A stretch of 64,000 nucleotides of DNA from JBMNMU01 sp050953505 (lineage in GTDB: Bacteria > Bacillota > Clostridia > Peptostreptococcales > Anaerovoracaceae). This document shows positions 9,241 to 18,817 of the stretch, piece after piece; position 1 is the stretch's first letter, and each line of letters begins with the position of its first letter. The notes beneath the pieces were generated by a model, which made no database searches, was not told where the DNA came from, and saw only the letters and a list, made by a program, of their open reading frames with translations. Both the position numbers and the translations under genes were made by a program. Where the stretch lies: positions 496,001-560,000 of the forward strand of contig JBMNMU010000001.1 in assembly GCA_050953505.1 (NCBI GenBank). Direction: 5' to 3'.

Positions 9241-10491
9241 GTGGAACAATATCATATAAGAGGTGGCAATAAGCTAGAGGGCGAGTATAAATTATCTGGA
9301 TCGAAAAATGCGGTACTCCCTATTCTGGCTGCAACACTAGTTACTGGTAACCAATGTAAGATAAACAGCTGCCCAAACCTATCAGATGTTAAAAATATGT
9401 TTGCCATTCTGAGGGAGCTTGGATGCACCGTTAAAGATGAGGGAGACGGAGTTGTCGTTGACTCAAGCTCCATAAGTTCTTATGTCATACCTGAACACTT
9501 AATGAGAGAAATGAGGTCCTCAGTTTTTCTTATGGGGCCGATGATTGCACGGTTTGGTAAGATCACTTTATCTTATCCAGGTGGATGCGAAATCGGGTCA
9601 AGGCCAATTGATATACATCTTTCTGCATTAAGACAGCTTGGGGTAACCATAAAAGAGAATCACGGATTTCTTGAATGTAGCGCAGACAAGTTAGTCGGAA
9701 CTCGAATTATTTTTGACTTTCCAAGTGTAGGTGCTACGGAAAATGCCATGCTTGCCGCTACTGGAGCAGAAGGGGAAACTGTATTAATCAATCCAGCAAA
9801 AGAACCAGAAGTAGTTGATCTGCAAAATTTTCTCAATAGCTGTGGAGCTCAGATAACAGGAGCCGGAACTGGAGAAATCGTCATACATGGAAAAAGACCT
9901 TTCCATGAAACAGAACATAAGGTTATTCCTGATAGAATTGAGGGAGGAACCATTTTAACTGCAGCAGCAGTTACTGGCGGGACAGTAAACATTACTAATG
10001 CAGAACCAGAACATATGAGCATGACGATTTCAAAGCTAAGAGAGGCAGGATGTAGTATCATAGAAGGGAAAAATAATGTGCAAATTATTGCCCCAGAAAG
10101 ATTAAAATCTATAGAAACCATAAGGACCCAGCCTTATCCGGGATTCCCCACCGATATGCAGTCCCAAATGCTGACAGCTATGACCGTGGCTCAGGGGACC
10201 AGTGTGGTAACGGAAACAATCTTTGAAAATAGGTTTAAAATTGTGGAGGAATTGCGCAAAATGGGTGCCAAGGTAAAGGTGGATGGCAGAACAGCCGTAG
10301 TGGTAGGTGTAAAGAGTCTTATGGGAGCTAGGGTAAAGGCCAGAGACTTGAGAGGGGGGGCCTCCCTTGTCATCGCCGGACTTTGTGCTGAGGGCGATAC
10401 TATTGTGGAAAACATCGAACATATAGACAGAGGATATGATAAAATAGAGAAAGATTTAAGTAAGATTGGAGCAAACATAATTAGGGTATAA
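9241..10491 (+). CDS. murA: UDP-GlcNAc 1-carboxyvinyltransferase (MurA)
   Basis: MurA catalyses the first committed step of peptidoglycan synthesis, transferring enolpyruvate from PEP to UDP-GlcNAc; it is the fosfomycin target. The active-site cysteine is present at residue 116 in GGCEIGSRPID, so the enzyme is predicted fosfomycin-sensitive. The N-terminal SGSKNAVLPI and the EPEH and TDMQ stretches fit the EPSP-synthase fold. The 416-residue length is normal. Translation starts at GTG 9241 behind GCGGAGGTG. A 151-bp gap from murG holds no gene. Firmicutes often have two paralogues; this one lies in the dcw cluster. Confidence 0.96.
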   Translation: MEQYHIRGGNKLEGEYKLSGSKNAVLPILAATLVTGNQCKINSCPNLSDVKNMFAILRELGCTVKDEGDGVVVDSSSISSYVIPEHLMREMRSSVFLMGPMIARFGKITLSYPGGCEIGSRPIDIHLSALRQLGVTIKENHGFLECSADKLVGTRIIFDFPSVGATENAMLAATGAEGETVLINPAKEPEVVDLQNFLNSCGAQITGAGTGEIVIHGKRPFHETEHKVIPDRIEGGTILTAAAVTGGTVNITNAEPEHMSMTISKLREAGCSIIEGKNNVQIIAPERLKSIETIRTQPYPGFPTDMQSQMLTAMTVAQGTSVVTETIFENRFKIVEELRKMGAKVKVDGRTAVVVGVKSLMGARVKARDLRGGASLVIAGLCAEGDTIVENIEHIDRGYDKIEKDLSKIGANIIRV

Positions 10492-10507
10492 TCATAAAGG
10501 TAAACAA

Positions 10508-11257
10508 ATGACAAAGAATTATCAAAGAGTCAGAAAGAAAAAGAAAAGAAGGAAAAAGCGCTATCTTTTAAAATTTTTTATTCTTATAGTGCTGGCTGTC
10601 GGGCTTTATTATTTTCTGACGTCCAGCCTATTTGACATTGGATTGATAACTGTTGAAAACAACAGTTATTATACGCAAGAGCAGATTATCAGTATTGCAG
10701 AAGGGAAAACCGGCGGAAATATCTTCGAAGCCTCCACTTCAGAAATGAAGGAACGCTTACTGGAAAACCCTTACATTAAAAATGCTGAGGTAAAGCGTAG
10801 GCTTCCAAGCACACTGCATATAGAGGTGGAGGAAAGAAAAGAATCGGCTTCCATTCCCTACGGGGAGGAATACATTATCATAGACAATGATGGCATTGTC
10901 CTCAGAAAGGCTGAGGTTGAACCAGCATTAACCATGCTTACCGGTCTTACTGTGAAGAATATGGATGATGGCACACCTCTTGTTGTGGAAGAAAATGCTA
11001 TGCTAACAGATACCCTTAATTTACTAAAAGAGGTCGAAAAGCACGAGCTGTTTTTTAAACGGATAGATATTGCAAATATCGTTATAAAGGGATATATTTA
11101 TGATCAGCTAATATGTGAGGGAACGCCTGACAATATTACAAATAATCTGGACGCTCTTCAGATTGTATTGTATGATTTATATACAAAAGGGATAGAGAGA
11201 GGAACCATCAAGATGGGTAGCGAAGGACTATCTGCTTTCAATCCATCGATAGACTAA
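10508..11257 (+). CDS. ftsQ: Cell division protein FtsQ/DivIB
   Basis: A bitopic membrane protein of the divisome that links FtsL/FtsB-type partners to septal synthesis. A very basic cytoplasmic tail (KKKKRRKKR) precedes one membrane segment at residues 20-40. A POTRA domain starts at the SLFDIGLITVENNSYYTQ region, and a FtsQ/DivIB beta domain follows. Length of 249 residues is typical of Firmicutes DivIB. It begins 16 bp after murA and ends 20 bp before the first DUF881 gene, suggesting cotranscription. Confidence 0.9.
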   Translation: MTKNYQRVRKKKKRRKKRYLLKFFILIVLAVGLYYFLTSSLFDIGLITVENNSYYTQEQIISIAEGKTGGNIFEASTSEMKERLLENPYIKNAEVKRRLPSTLHIEVEERKESASIPYGEEYIIIDNDGIVLRKAEVEPALTMLTGLTVKNMDDGTPLVVEENAMLTDTLNLLKEVEKHELFFKRIDIANIVIKGYIYDQLICEGTPDNITNNLDALQIVLYDLYTKGIERGTIKMGSEGLSAFNPSID

Positions 11258-11277
11258 GAAACCATGGGGGAAAAGAG

Positions 11278-12009
11278 ATGAGAAAATACATTGGAAGAAC
11301 CGCGATCGGACTTTTAGCCTTATTTGTCGGTTTGGTCATTTCAATTCAGATTACCACCACAGAAGGATCGGCTCAAGGGGGGCTGGTTCCTTTTTCCAAG
11401 GCACAATCTTATGAGACTGAGTTAAAAAAGGTCAGAGCGGAAAAAGATGTTGCCTTAGCTGAATTAGCCGAGCTGGAAAGCAGGCTTAATAAGATTGAGA
11501 AGGATAAGGCCGATGAGGACTTTTTTTTAAGGGGTGTAGTATCTGATCTAGAAAAATATAAGATGGCCTCGGGCACCATTGATGTAGTCGGTCCTGGCGT
11601 CATTGTAACCATAGAGGATCCTTTACCTCAGGATGGATTTGCAGAATTCTCAATGGATAGCGTCATTATGTATAATTATGAATTTTTATTAAGCTTAGTT
11701 AACAAACTGAAGGATGCGGGATCTGAGGCCATATCCATCAATGGCCAAAGAATTATAGCTACGACGGAAATTAGTTTAGCTGGAAACAATGTTAATATCA
11801 ATGCAGTTCCTACGGCACCGCCATATATCATTAAGGCTATCGGAAACCCTGACACCATTGAGGCTACTTTGACAATCCGATTTGGTATTATTGAACAAAT
11901 GAAAAGGGAAGGGTTAAGGATTAACATTGAGAAAAAGGAAGAGGTAGAAATTCCCAGATATAGTGACATAATAAGATTTAGATACGCAAAACCATTAATA
12001 GAAGAATAG
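11278..12009 (+). CDS. DUF881 family membrane-anchored protein, copy 1
   Basis: A 243-residue protein with an N-terminal membrane segment (about residues 7-27), an extracytoplasmic coiled coil (about 45-80) and a DUF881 domain marked by VGPGVIVTIEDP and SINGQRI. The biochemical role is unknown. Paired DUF881 genes followed by sbp sit between ftsQ and ftsZ in many Clostridia and Actinobacteria, which implies a division or envelope function. AUG at 11278 follows GGGGGAAAAG. The downstream neighbour is a paralogue, so this is a tandem duplication. Confidence 0.85.
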   Translation: MRKYIGRTAIGLLALFVGLVISIQITTTEGSAQGGLVPFSKAQSYETELKKVRAEKDVALAELAELESRLNKIEKDKADEDFFLRGVVSDLEKYKMASGTIDVVGPGVIVTIEDPLPQDGFAEFSMDSVIMYNYEFLLSLVNKLKDAGSEAISINGQRIIATTEISLAGNNVNINAVPTAPPYIIKAIGNPDTIEATLTIRFGIIEQMKREGLRINIEKKEEVEIPRYSDIIRFRYAKPLIEE

Positions 12010-12022
12010 GCCGGTGATAAAT

Positions 12023-12760
12023 ATGAAAATTAGGACAATAGGATTTTTTGTACTATGTTTTATTGTGGGCCTATCTATTGCAGTACAAGCTAGGGCTACA
12101 AATGGGATGCAGATTTATGTCTCTGCACAGGCTATTTCAGACTATGAGACTACCATCGAAAGTGAAAAAAAAGAAATTGAGCGAATCCATACGTTGATTG
12201 AAGATAAAAAAGATGCCCTAAGGGAAGTTCAGGTTTTGGTTCGGGAGGATTCTGAATCAGGCTTAAAGGACAGGCTTATAGAAGAACGGGATTACTATAG
12301 GTTGATTAGTGGAGACACAAAGGTTGAAGGAGAAGGAGTCATCATTTTGATTGACGATGGGACCAGAGAGCTTTATGAAGGAGAGGATCCTAATAATGTG
12401 TTAGTTCATGATATGGATATATTGATGGTCCTTAATGAATTGAGTCGCTCCGGTGCTGAGGCTGTATCTGTTAATGGTCAAAGGCTGATAGATCTATCAT
12501 CGATTTCTTGTTCGGGTTATACTGTAAGGATCAACAACCAATTTTTTGCCCGACCTTTCGAAATCAGGGCTATAGGTGATTCCAAGAGGATGGCAGCTGC
12601 CTTGGTAGGGCCTAGCGGCTATGGGACCTTGCTTCAGGAATATGGTATTTTATTCCGTCTTACCATATCAGACGATATAACCATTCCTCGATATTCAGAA
12701 ACTCGCAATTATCAATATATGTCCAACTTAGTGAAGGAAAGAGAAGGTGATAAACAATGA
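12023..12760 (+). CDS. DUF881 family membrane-anchored protein, copy 2
   Basis: A paralogue of the preceding gene with the same layout: one N-terminal membrane helix, a charged coiled coil (around SEKKEIERIHTLIEDKK) and a DUF881 domain with VEGEGVIILIDDG and SVNGQRLID. I chose ATG 12023 because GGCCGGTGAT lies at suitable spacing; an in-frame GTG at 12014 would add three residues. The stop overlaps sbp by 4 bp, so the two are probably translated together. Function remains undefined; context suggests the septum. Confidence 0.85.
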   Translation: MKIRTIGFFVLCFIVGLSIAVQARATNGMQIYVSAQAISDYETTIESEKKEIERIHTLIEDKKDALREVQVLVREDSESGLKDRLIEERDYYRLISGDTKVEGEGVIILIDDGTRELYEGEDPNNVLVHDMDILMVLNELSRSGAEAVSVNGQRLIDLSSISCSGYTVRINNQFFARPFEIRAIGDSKRMAAALVGPSGYGTLLQEYGILFRLTISDDITIPRYSETRNYQYMSNLVKEREGDKQ

Positions 12761-13125
12761 TTCTAGCTATCGTAATAGGAATGGTGGGCGGTTTATTACT
12801 GGGCTTTGCCCTTGATATCTCCTTTCCTACTGAATATTCTTTTTATATAACCATGGGACTTCTTGCAGCGCTAGACTCTATTTTAGGGGCTGCTAGGTCC
12901 TATCTTGAAAACAGATATAACAATATAATTTTTATCAGCGGATTTGTTACCAATGCAATTTTAGCGGGAGCCTTGGCATATCTTGGAGATAGACTGGGTG
13001 TTCCCCTATACTACGCGGCTATATTGGTATTTGGCGGCAGGCTATTCCAAAATTTAGCAGTGATCCGACGAATCATAATTGATAAAATAATGGCAAAAAA
13101 AGATGAGAATAAGCTGAATAAATAG
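12757..13125 (+). CDS. sbp: Small basic protein Sbp (DUF1290)
   Basis: A 122-residue polytopic membrane protein with three or four hydrophobic segments and a basic tail (KKDENKLNK), matching the small basic protein family encoded beside ftsZ in Gram-positive bacteria. Conserved stretches include the SFYITMGLLAALDSILGA and LENRYNN region. Its function is unknown. The start overlaps the second DUF881 gene (ATGA). The operon probably ends here because a 140-bp gap with a promoter-like sequence follows before ftsZ. Confidence 0.85.
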   Translation: MILAIVIGMVGGLLLGFALDISFPTEYSFYITMGLLAALDSILGAARSYLENRYNNIIFISGFVTNAILAGALAYLGDRLGVPLYYAAILVFGGRLFQNLAVIRRIIIDKIMAKKDENKLNK

Positions 13126-13136
13126 ATGCAATACCT

Positions 13137-13166
13137 CCACAGCTGTGTTATAATCTGTGGTATAAT
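13137..13166 (+). promoter_or_regulatory. Candidate extended -10 promoter and inverted repeat upstream of ftsZ
   Basis: TGGTATAAT at 13158-13166 matches an extended -10 box, which does not need a good -35. It overlaps an inverted repeat CCACAG (13137-13142) / CTGTGG (13155-13160), a possible operator. Another TATAAT occurs at 13149. The site would give ftsZ its own start about 100 bp upstream of the ATG. This is inferred from sequence only. Confidence 0.4.
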
Positions 13167-13266
13167 GAATCCATTGATTTATTGTGTCGCAAGATGATTT
13201 ATAATACACTTAGGTGCAGGGTGAAAAAATATTTGCATCAGTACGGTAACGGGAGGTTGCGGGATA

Positions 13267-14394
13267 ATGTTACAGTTTGAGATTAGCGAGCAAAACACAG
13301 CACAGATAAAAGTAATTGGAGTTGGCGGCGGAGGAAGCAATGCAGTCAACAGGATGATAGATTCGGGTCTAAAAGGCGTAAATTTTATAGCTGTAAATAC
13401 GGACAAGCAGGCGTTAGCCAGCTCAAGAGCAGAGACAAAATTACAGATTGGTGAAAAGCTAACAAAGGGGCTTGGAGCAGGGGCTAATCCGGAAGTAGGA
13501 CAAAAAGCAGCAGAAGAAAATATTGATGATGTGAACAAGTTTATAGCAGGATCTGACATGGTTTTCATTACAGCAGGAATGGGAGGAGGAACCGGAACAG
13601 GTGCCGCTCCTATTATTGCAAAAGCAGCTAAGGACATGGGCATTCTTACAGTTGGGGTTGTGACAAAGCCTTTTACCTTCGAAGGTAAAAAAAGAAGGGA
13701 CCATGCGGATTTAGGAGTTACATTTTTAAAAAAATATGTAGATTCTCTGGTAGTAGTGCCAAATGATAAGCTACTGCAGATTGCAGATAAAAATACATCC
13801 ATGCTGGAAGCATTCAGTATGGCTGATGAAGTATTAAAGCAAGGCGTTCAAGGAATTTCCGACCTGATCCAAGATGCTGGCCTAATTAACCTAGACTTTG
13901 CAGATGTAAAGACTGTTATGAGTGACAGGGGAATCGCTCACATGGGTGTGGGAAGAGGAACCGGAGAGACTAGGGTTGCAGATGCCGTAAAAGCAGCTAT
14001 TGAGAGCCCGCTACTTGAGACCTCTATCAACGGTGCAAAAGCGATACTCTTAAATATTATGGGCGGCTACGATTTAGGAATGCTGGAAGTTAATGAAGCA
14101 GCAGATCAAATTGAAAAAGCTGCAGATAAAGACGCCATTGTGATATTTGGTGCATCTGTAAAAGAAGACATGCAAGATGAAATCATTATCACAGTAATAG
14201 CGACAGGCTTTGAGGACAGGCCTAGCACTCAAGAACAAGAGGATCAGGAGGCCGGCGCCGAAGGCGAAGACAACCAAGGTGAAGACGAGCTAGATGCAAA
14301 AAATGCAGAAGAAGTTCAGGAAGATGCTTCAAACAGCCATTCCGACACATTTGATATACCGTCTTTCCTTAGGGACAAAAGAAGTAGCTTTTAA
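13267..14394 (+). CDS. ftsZ: Cell division GTPase FtsZ
   Basis: FtsZ is the tubulin homologue that forms the cytokinetic Z ring. The tubulin signature GGGTGTG is at residues 106-112, the nucleotide-binding GVGGGGSNAVNRM lies near 18-30, and the acidic variable linker (about 320-360) leads to the C-terminal partner-binding motif DIPSFLRDKR. Total length is 375 residues. The start ATG at 13267 follows CGGGAGGTTGCGGGATA. ftsA is not adjacent, so the membrane tether must be encoded elsewhere (FtsA or SepF). A strong terminator follows. Confidence 0.97.
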   Translation: MLQFEISEQNTAQIKVIGVGGGGSNAVNRMIDSGLKGVNFIAVNTDKQALASSRAETKLQIGEKLTKGLGAGANPEVGQKAAEENIDDVNKFIAGSDMVFITAGMGGGTGTGAAPIIAKAAKDMGILTVGVVTKPFTFEGKKRRDHADLGVTFLKKYVDSLVVVPNDKLLQIADKNTSMLEAFSMADEVLKQGVQGISDLIQDAGLINLDFADVKTVMSDRGIAHMGVGRGTGETRVADAVKAAIESPLLETSINGAKAILLNIMGGYDLGMLEVNEAADQIEKAADKDAIVIFGASVKEDMQDEIIITVIATGFEDRPSTQEQEDQEAGAEGEDNQGEDELDAKNAEEVQEDASNSHSDTFDIPSFLRDKRSSF

Positions 14395-14407
14395 GCAAAG
14401 ATACATA

Positions 14408-14440
14408 AAATGAGCCGGTTTATTACCGGCTCATTTAAAT
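14408..14440 (+). terminator. Rho-independent terminator after ftsZ
   Basis: AAATGAGCCGG (14408-14418) pairs exactly with CCGGCTCATTT (14426-14436) around a TTTATTA loop, 14 bp after the ftsZ stop. The T-rich tail is short and broken by A residues. It marks the end of the division cluster. Confidence 0.8.
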
Positions 14441-14473
14441 TAAATAGAGCATTGAAAAGGTATATGGAAGCAA

Positions 14474-15253
14474 ATGAAAACAATAACCTCTGTTGACAAT
14501 CAATTATATAAAAGCTTGTTCCGGTTAAAACAAAAGAAACATCGGGATCGTGAGAGAAAATACCTCATAGAAGGACCAAACCTTATCACAGAAGCCATTG
14601 AAAGTGGAGAACAGTTGGATTTTATCCTTTGTAGCTCCCATTACTCCTTCCAGGAAGAGGCTGTGCCAATCATCTATTTGGACGAAAAGCTATTTCTGAA
14701 GCTTTCCGATACAGAAAGCCCTCAAGGCGTCATGGCAGTTGCTCGGAAAAAGATTTATTCAGAAGAAGAATTCTTCTCTCAAGATAAGGTCCAAAAGTCA
14801 AACATCGTTGTCTTGGACAGGCTTCAGGATCCAGGGAACATTGGTACTATTTTACGGACAGCAGAAGCAGCAGGTTATAAAGGTGCCATGATTATCAAAG
14901 GTACGGCAGATATTTACGCGCCAAAGATTGTGCGAGCAGCTACGGGAACTCTTTTTCGACTTCCCACCTTTTTTGTTGAGACGGCGGAAGAAGCTATTGA
15001 CCTTTTAAAACGCTACCATAAGAAAACGGTTTGTACCGTATTATCAGACTCTCAAAAATATTATGAAGTAGATTTAAAGGAAGACACAGCCTTGATTATC
15101 GGTAATGAAGGCAACGGTGCATCCAAGGAGTTTATCATAAACTCTGATATTCGGGTTAAAATCCCTATGGGGGGTTCTGTAGAGTCTCTCAACGCAGCTG
15201 TTGCAGCAGGGATTCTCATGTACGAATCCTTTAGGCAAAGACAAAATCAATAA
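14474..15253 (+). CDS. TrmH/SpoU-family RNA 2'-O-ribose methyltransferase
   Basis: A SPOUT-class methyltransferase that uses S-adenosylmethionine to methylate a ribose 2'-OH in rRNA or tRNA. Residues 1-100 form the SpoU substrate-binding domain. The three catalytic motifs follow: LDRLQDPGNIGTILRTAEAAG, the GNEGNGAS loop and IPMGGSVESLNAAVAAGI, which form the trefoil knot and cofactor site. At 259 residues it matches the family often placed before pheS in Clostridia. The exact target nucleotide cannot be inferred. ATG 14474 has a weak ribosome binding site (GAAAAGGTATATGG). Confidence 0.9.
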   Translation: MKTITSVDNQLYKSLFRLKQKKHRDRERKYLIEGPNLITEAIESGEQLDFILCSSHYSFQEEAVPIIYLDEKLFLKLSDTESPQGVMAVARKKIYSEEEFFSQDKVQKSNIVVLDRLQDPGNIGTILRTAEAAGYKGAMIIKGTADIYAPKIVRAATGTLFRLPTFFVETAEEAIDLLKRYHKKTVCTVLSDSQKYYEVDLKEDTALIIGNEGNGASKEFIINSDIRVKIPMGGSVESLNAAVAAGILMYESFRQRQNQ

Positions 15254-15304
15254 TTATGCAGGCATCAATAGGGCCGGCGAATAAATAGAAATGGAGACAG
15301 GTTC

Positions 15305-16327
15305 ATGCAAAAACAATTGGAAACAATTTTACAAGAAGCCAAGGATCAGCTTAATAAGCCTCTAACTGTGGCAGAAACAGAAGAAATTAGAATCAGATTT
15401 CTAGGGAAAAAAGGAAAATTAACTGAGATTTTAAGATCTATGGGCTCTTTGAGTCATGAGGAGAGAAAGGCATTAGGAAAAGAGGCTAACAATGTCAGGA
15501 GTCAGATTGAAGAGCTTTTAGAAGAGCGGTTCGCAAAAGCGAAAGAGATACAAAAGGCCCAGACCTTTATGAAGGAAAAGATCGATGTGACAGAGCCTGG
15601 AGTCAGAGTGGAATTAGGAGTCAAGCATCCTATTACCATTACCATAAATGAGATTTCAAGGATATTTATGAATATGGGCTTTAGCATTGCAGAAGGTCCT
15701 GAGGTTGAGACGGTGTTTAATAATTTCGATGCGTTAAATGCTGGGCCTAACCACCCTTCTAGAGATTTTACAGATACCTTTTATATAACGGAGGACACCT
15801 TGCTGAGAACCCAGACATCACCAGTTCAAGCTAGAACCTTAGCATCCCAAGAACCTCCTATTAAAATTATTTCCCCGGGTAGATGCTTTAGATGTGATAC
15901 GGCAGATGCAACACATTCCCCTATGTTTCATCAAGTGGAAGGGCTTAATGTTGATGAAGGCATTACCATGGCGGATTTAAAAGGAACCTTAGATTCCTTT
16001 GCGAAGCAAATTTTTGGATCTGAGGTAAAAACAAAATTTAGACCCCACCACTTCCCATTTACAGAACCAAGTGCGGAAATGGACGTGTCCTGCTTTAAAT
16101 GTGGAGGATCCGGGTGTAGGGTATGTAAAGGCAGTGGCTGGATTGAAATCCTAGGCTGTGGCATGGTACACCCTAACGTTCTTAAAGTAGGAAATCTGGA
16201 TACGGAAAAGTACACAGGATTTGCTTTTGGTATGGGCGTGGAAAGAATTGCAATGTTAAAGTATGGCGTGGATGATATCAGACTGTTTTATGAAAACGAT
16301 ATGCGTTTCATTCAGCAGTTTAAATAA
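15305..16327 (+). CDS. pheS: Phenylalanyl-tRNA synthetase alpha subunit
   Basis: The catalytic subunit of the heterotetrameric PheRS, charging tRNA-Phe. It has an N-terminal coiled coil (about residues 1-85), the class II core with motif 2 near SPGRCFRCDTADATHSPMFHQ, and motif 3 near GFAFGMGVERIAMLKYG. A CxxC-rich insert (CFKCGGSGCRVCKGSGW) near residue 260 is normal for bacterial PheS. Length is 340 residues. Only 51 bp separate it from the methylase gene, so there is no room for a T-box leader directly upstream. pheT starts 12 bp later. Confidence 0.97.
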   Translation: MQKQLETILQEAKDQLNKPLTVAETEEIRIRFLGKKGKLTEILRSMGSLSHEERKALGKEANNVRSQIEELLEERFAKAKEIQKAQTFMKEKIDVTEPGVRVELGVKHPITITINEISRIFMNMGFSIAEGPEVETVFNNFDALNAGPNHPSRDFTDTFYITEDTLLRTQTSPVQARTLASQEPPIKIISPGRCFRCDTADATHSPMFHQVEGLNVDEGITMADLKGTLDSFAKQIFGSEVKTKFRPHHFPFTEPSAEMDVSCFKCGGSGCRVCKGSGWIEILGCGMVHPNVLKVGNLDTEKYTGFAFGMGVERIAMLKYGVDDIRLFYENDMRFIQQFK

Positions 16328-16339
16328 GGGGGAGAAGAG

Positions 16340-18739
16340 ATGCTGACACCGATTAAATGGTTAAAAGAATATGTAGATATAAATGTAAATATAGATGAAT
16401 TTGCGGAACGGATGATTATGTCCGGTTCTAATATTGAAAAGATAGAATCCTTTGGTGAGAAGGTTAAAGATATTGTGGTAGGTAAAATTGTGGATATTGA
16501 AAAGCATCCAGATGCAGACAAGCTCCTTGTGACCCAAGTTGATATAGGGGAAGAAGAACTGCTGCAAATCGTTACAGGTGCAAACAATATCTTTGAAGGC
16601 GCTTATGTTCCTGTTGTCCTTCATGGGGGAAAGCTGGGGGATGGTACCACCATTAAAAAAGGCAGACTACGAGGAGTAGAGTCCAATGGCATGCTTTGCT
16701 CACCAGAAGAATTAGGCTTCGAAGACAAGGTTATTCCAGTTGCCTTGAAGGATGGTATCTGGATATTGGACAAGGAGTATCCTCTAGGCCAGAATTTTTT
16801 AGAGGCACTGGATCTTAAGGAAACCGTGGTGGAATTTGAAATAACACCTAATAGACCAGATTGTTTATCCATTATAGGCATGGCTAGGGAAGCAGCAGCA
16901 ACTTTAGGGAGCCAATTAAAATATCCTGAAACCACATGCACAAAGGAAGAAGGAGAAGCAAAGGATTTTATTGATATTCAGATCAATAACGCAGACCTAT
17001 GCAGAAGATATGTAGGCAGAGTAGTTACCGATGTAAAAATTGAACAATCTCCTTGGTGGCTTCAAAAGAAGCTGATTCACGCTGGGATGAGGCCTATTAA
17101 TAACATCGTTGATATTACAAATTTTGTTATGTTAGAGTATGGACAGCCTATTCATGCTTTTGATATTAGAGACCTTGCAGACAACAAGATTATTGTTGAT
17201 ACTGCTAAGGAAGGGGAAGTGTTTACTACCCTGGATGGAAATGAACGAAAGCTATCCAGTGATATGCTGATGATAAAAGACGGTCAACGGAATGTTGCTA
17301 TTGCAGGGGTTATGGGTGGAATGAATTCTGAAATCAAAGAAGATACCACCACCATTCTTATTGAATCTGCAAACTTTAATGGAGATAGCGTAAGAGCCAC
17401 ATCAAAGAAGCTTGGCTTGAGAACAGAGGCGTCTTCTAGATTTGAAAAAGGCATTGATCCTAATATTTGCCATGTTGCTGCAGATAGGGTATGCAAGCTG
17501 ATTGAAATGCTTGGAGCGGGAAAGATCACAAAAGGCTCGGTGGATAGATATCCATCAAAATACGAATCTGCAAGTGTTACTGTCAGGGTAGACAGAGTTA
17601 ATGCAGTACTTGGTATCAACTTGTCTGCACAGGATATGGCTAATATCTTTGAAAGCCTTGAAATGACTGTAACTAGCCAAGGGAATAACCTCGTTGTTAC
17701 TCCCCCTACCGTAAGGCAGGATTTACTTGAAGAAGTAGATTTCATAGAAGAAATCGCAAGAATCTATGGCTACGATAAAATGCCTGTTACACTTCCTAAA
17801 GGAAATGTAGAGGCAGGAAAGTCAAGAGAACGAACATTAAAAGATTTGGCGGCAGACACAATGACCGCTATGGGGGTCAATGAAATACAGACTTACTCCT
17901 TTGTTAGCCCGAAAGGTGTTGATTATGCAAATATTCAAGAGGATGCTCAGGAAAGAAACTTTGTTAGACTTATCAATCCTCTCGGCGAAGAGAATAGTGT
18001 CATGCGTACATTACTAGCACCTAATATGCTAGAAGTGTTGGGTCGCAATTACTCAAGAAACATTAGTAAGGTAAGGGCTTTTGAAATTGGCAATACCTTC
18101 GTGAATACACCCGGTGAAGAAGCTATGCTGCCAACTGAAAGAGATTCCATGTCCATCGGTTGCTATGGAGAAGAAGAAAACTTTTATACCTTAAAAGGGT
18201 TGGTAGAAGAATTATTTATTAATCTAGGGATTTATGGAGCCTCCTTTGTACCAGAAAGCAACGTTTTAACCTATCATCCGGGGAGATGTGCAAGAATTAT
18301 TTATAAAAATACTGATTTAGGGATCATGGGTGAGGTGCATCCTGATGTGAGTGAAAGATATGGCATTGACACAAGATGCTATTATTGCGAATTAGCCTTT
18401 GATAAGGTTATGGCTATGGCAGATACAGAGAGGTATTTTACCCCTCTTCCTAAATATCCATCTATTGTGAGGGATATTGCCCTCATCACTAAGGAAGAGG
18501 TGACTGTAGCCGAAATGGAACAGGTTATTAAAGCTCATGGGGGAATTCTCCTTGAAAGCTTTCGTTTATTTGACGTATATAGAGGGAAGCAAGTTGCGGA
18601 AGGCAGTAAGAGCGTAGCCTTTACTCTGACCTATAGGGCAAAGGATCGGACCCTTAAAGATGAAGAAGTGATTAAGGTACACGACAAGATTCTAAAAGCG
18701 CTGAAGGATGAATTGGGTGCAGTATTGCGTGACGCATAG
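16340..18739 (+). CDS. pheT: Phenylalanyl-tRNA synthetase beta subunit
   Basis: The large subunit of PheRS, carrying editing and tRNA-binding domains. In order: an N-terminal tRNA-binding OB fold (about 40-150, KHPDADKLLVTQVDIG), the B3/B4 editing domain, B5, a catalytic-like core and the C-terminal anticodon-binding FDX-ACB domain (FTPLPKYPSIVRDIALI onward). Length of 799 residues is typical. ATG 16340 follows AAGGGGGAGAAG. Transcription with pheS is clear from spacing. Confidence 0.97.
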   Translation: MLTPIKWLKEYVDINVNIDEFAERMIMSGSNIEKIESFGEKVKDIVVGKIVDIEKHPDADKLLVTQVDIGEEELLQIVTGANNIFEGAYVPVVLHGGKLGDGTTIKKGRLRGVESNGMLCSPEELGFEDKVIPVALKDGIWILDKEYPLGQNFLEALDLKETVVEFEITPNRPDCLSIIGMAREAAATLGSQLKYPETTCTKEEGEAKDFIDIQINNADLCRRYVGRVVTDVKIEQSPWWLQKKLIHAGMRPINNIVDITNFVMLEYGQPIHAFDIRDLADNKIIVDTAKEGEVFTTLDGNERKLSSDMLMIKDGQRNVAIAGVMGGMNSEIKEDTTTILIESANFNGDSVRATSKKLGLRTEASSRFEKGIDPNICHVAADRVCKLIEMLGAGKITKGSVDRYPSKYESASVTVRVDRVNAVLGINLSAQDMANIFESLEMTVTSQGNNLVVTPPTVRQDLLEEVDFIEEIARIYGYDKMPVTLPKGNVEAGKSRERTLKDLAADTMTAMGVNEIQTYSFVSPKGVDYANIQEDAQERNFVRLINPLGEENSVMRTLLAPNMLEVLGRNYSRNISKVRAFEIGNTFVNTPGEEAMLPTERDSMSIGCYGEEENFYTLKGLVEELFINLGIYGASFVPESNVLTYHPGRCARIIYKNTDLGIMGEVHPDVSERYGIDTRCYYCELAFDKVMAMADTERYFTPLPKYPSIVRDIALITKEEVTVAEMEQVIKAHGGILLESFRLFDVYRGKQVAEGSKSVAFTLTYRAKDRTLKDEEVIKVHDKILKALKDELGAVLRDA

Positions 18740-18817
18740 GATGCATAGACTTGATGGCAAAACAAGATATGAAGCAGATACGATATAAGAAAAGAAATAA
18801 AGATGGAGGGAAAGGGC

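Noticed and set aside
13179..13802. 207-codon frame antisense to ftsZ
   Set aside because: It is the complement of a strongly conserved gene, with Pro/Ser-rich low-complexity content typical of shadow frames.
15254..15304. T-box leader for pheST
   Set aside because: Only 51 bp separate pheS from the methylase gene, too short for a T-box, and no T-box sequence was seen.
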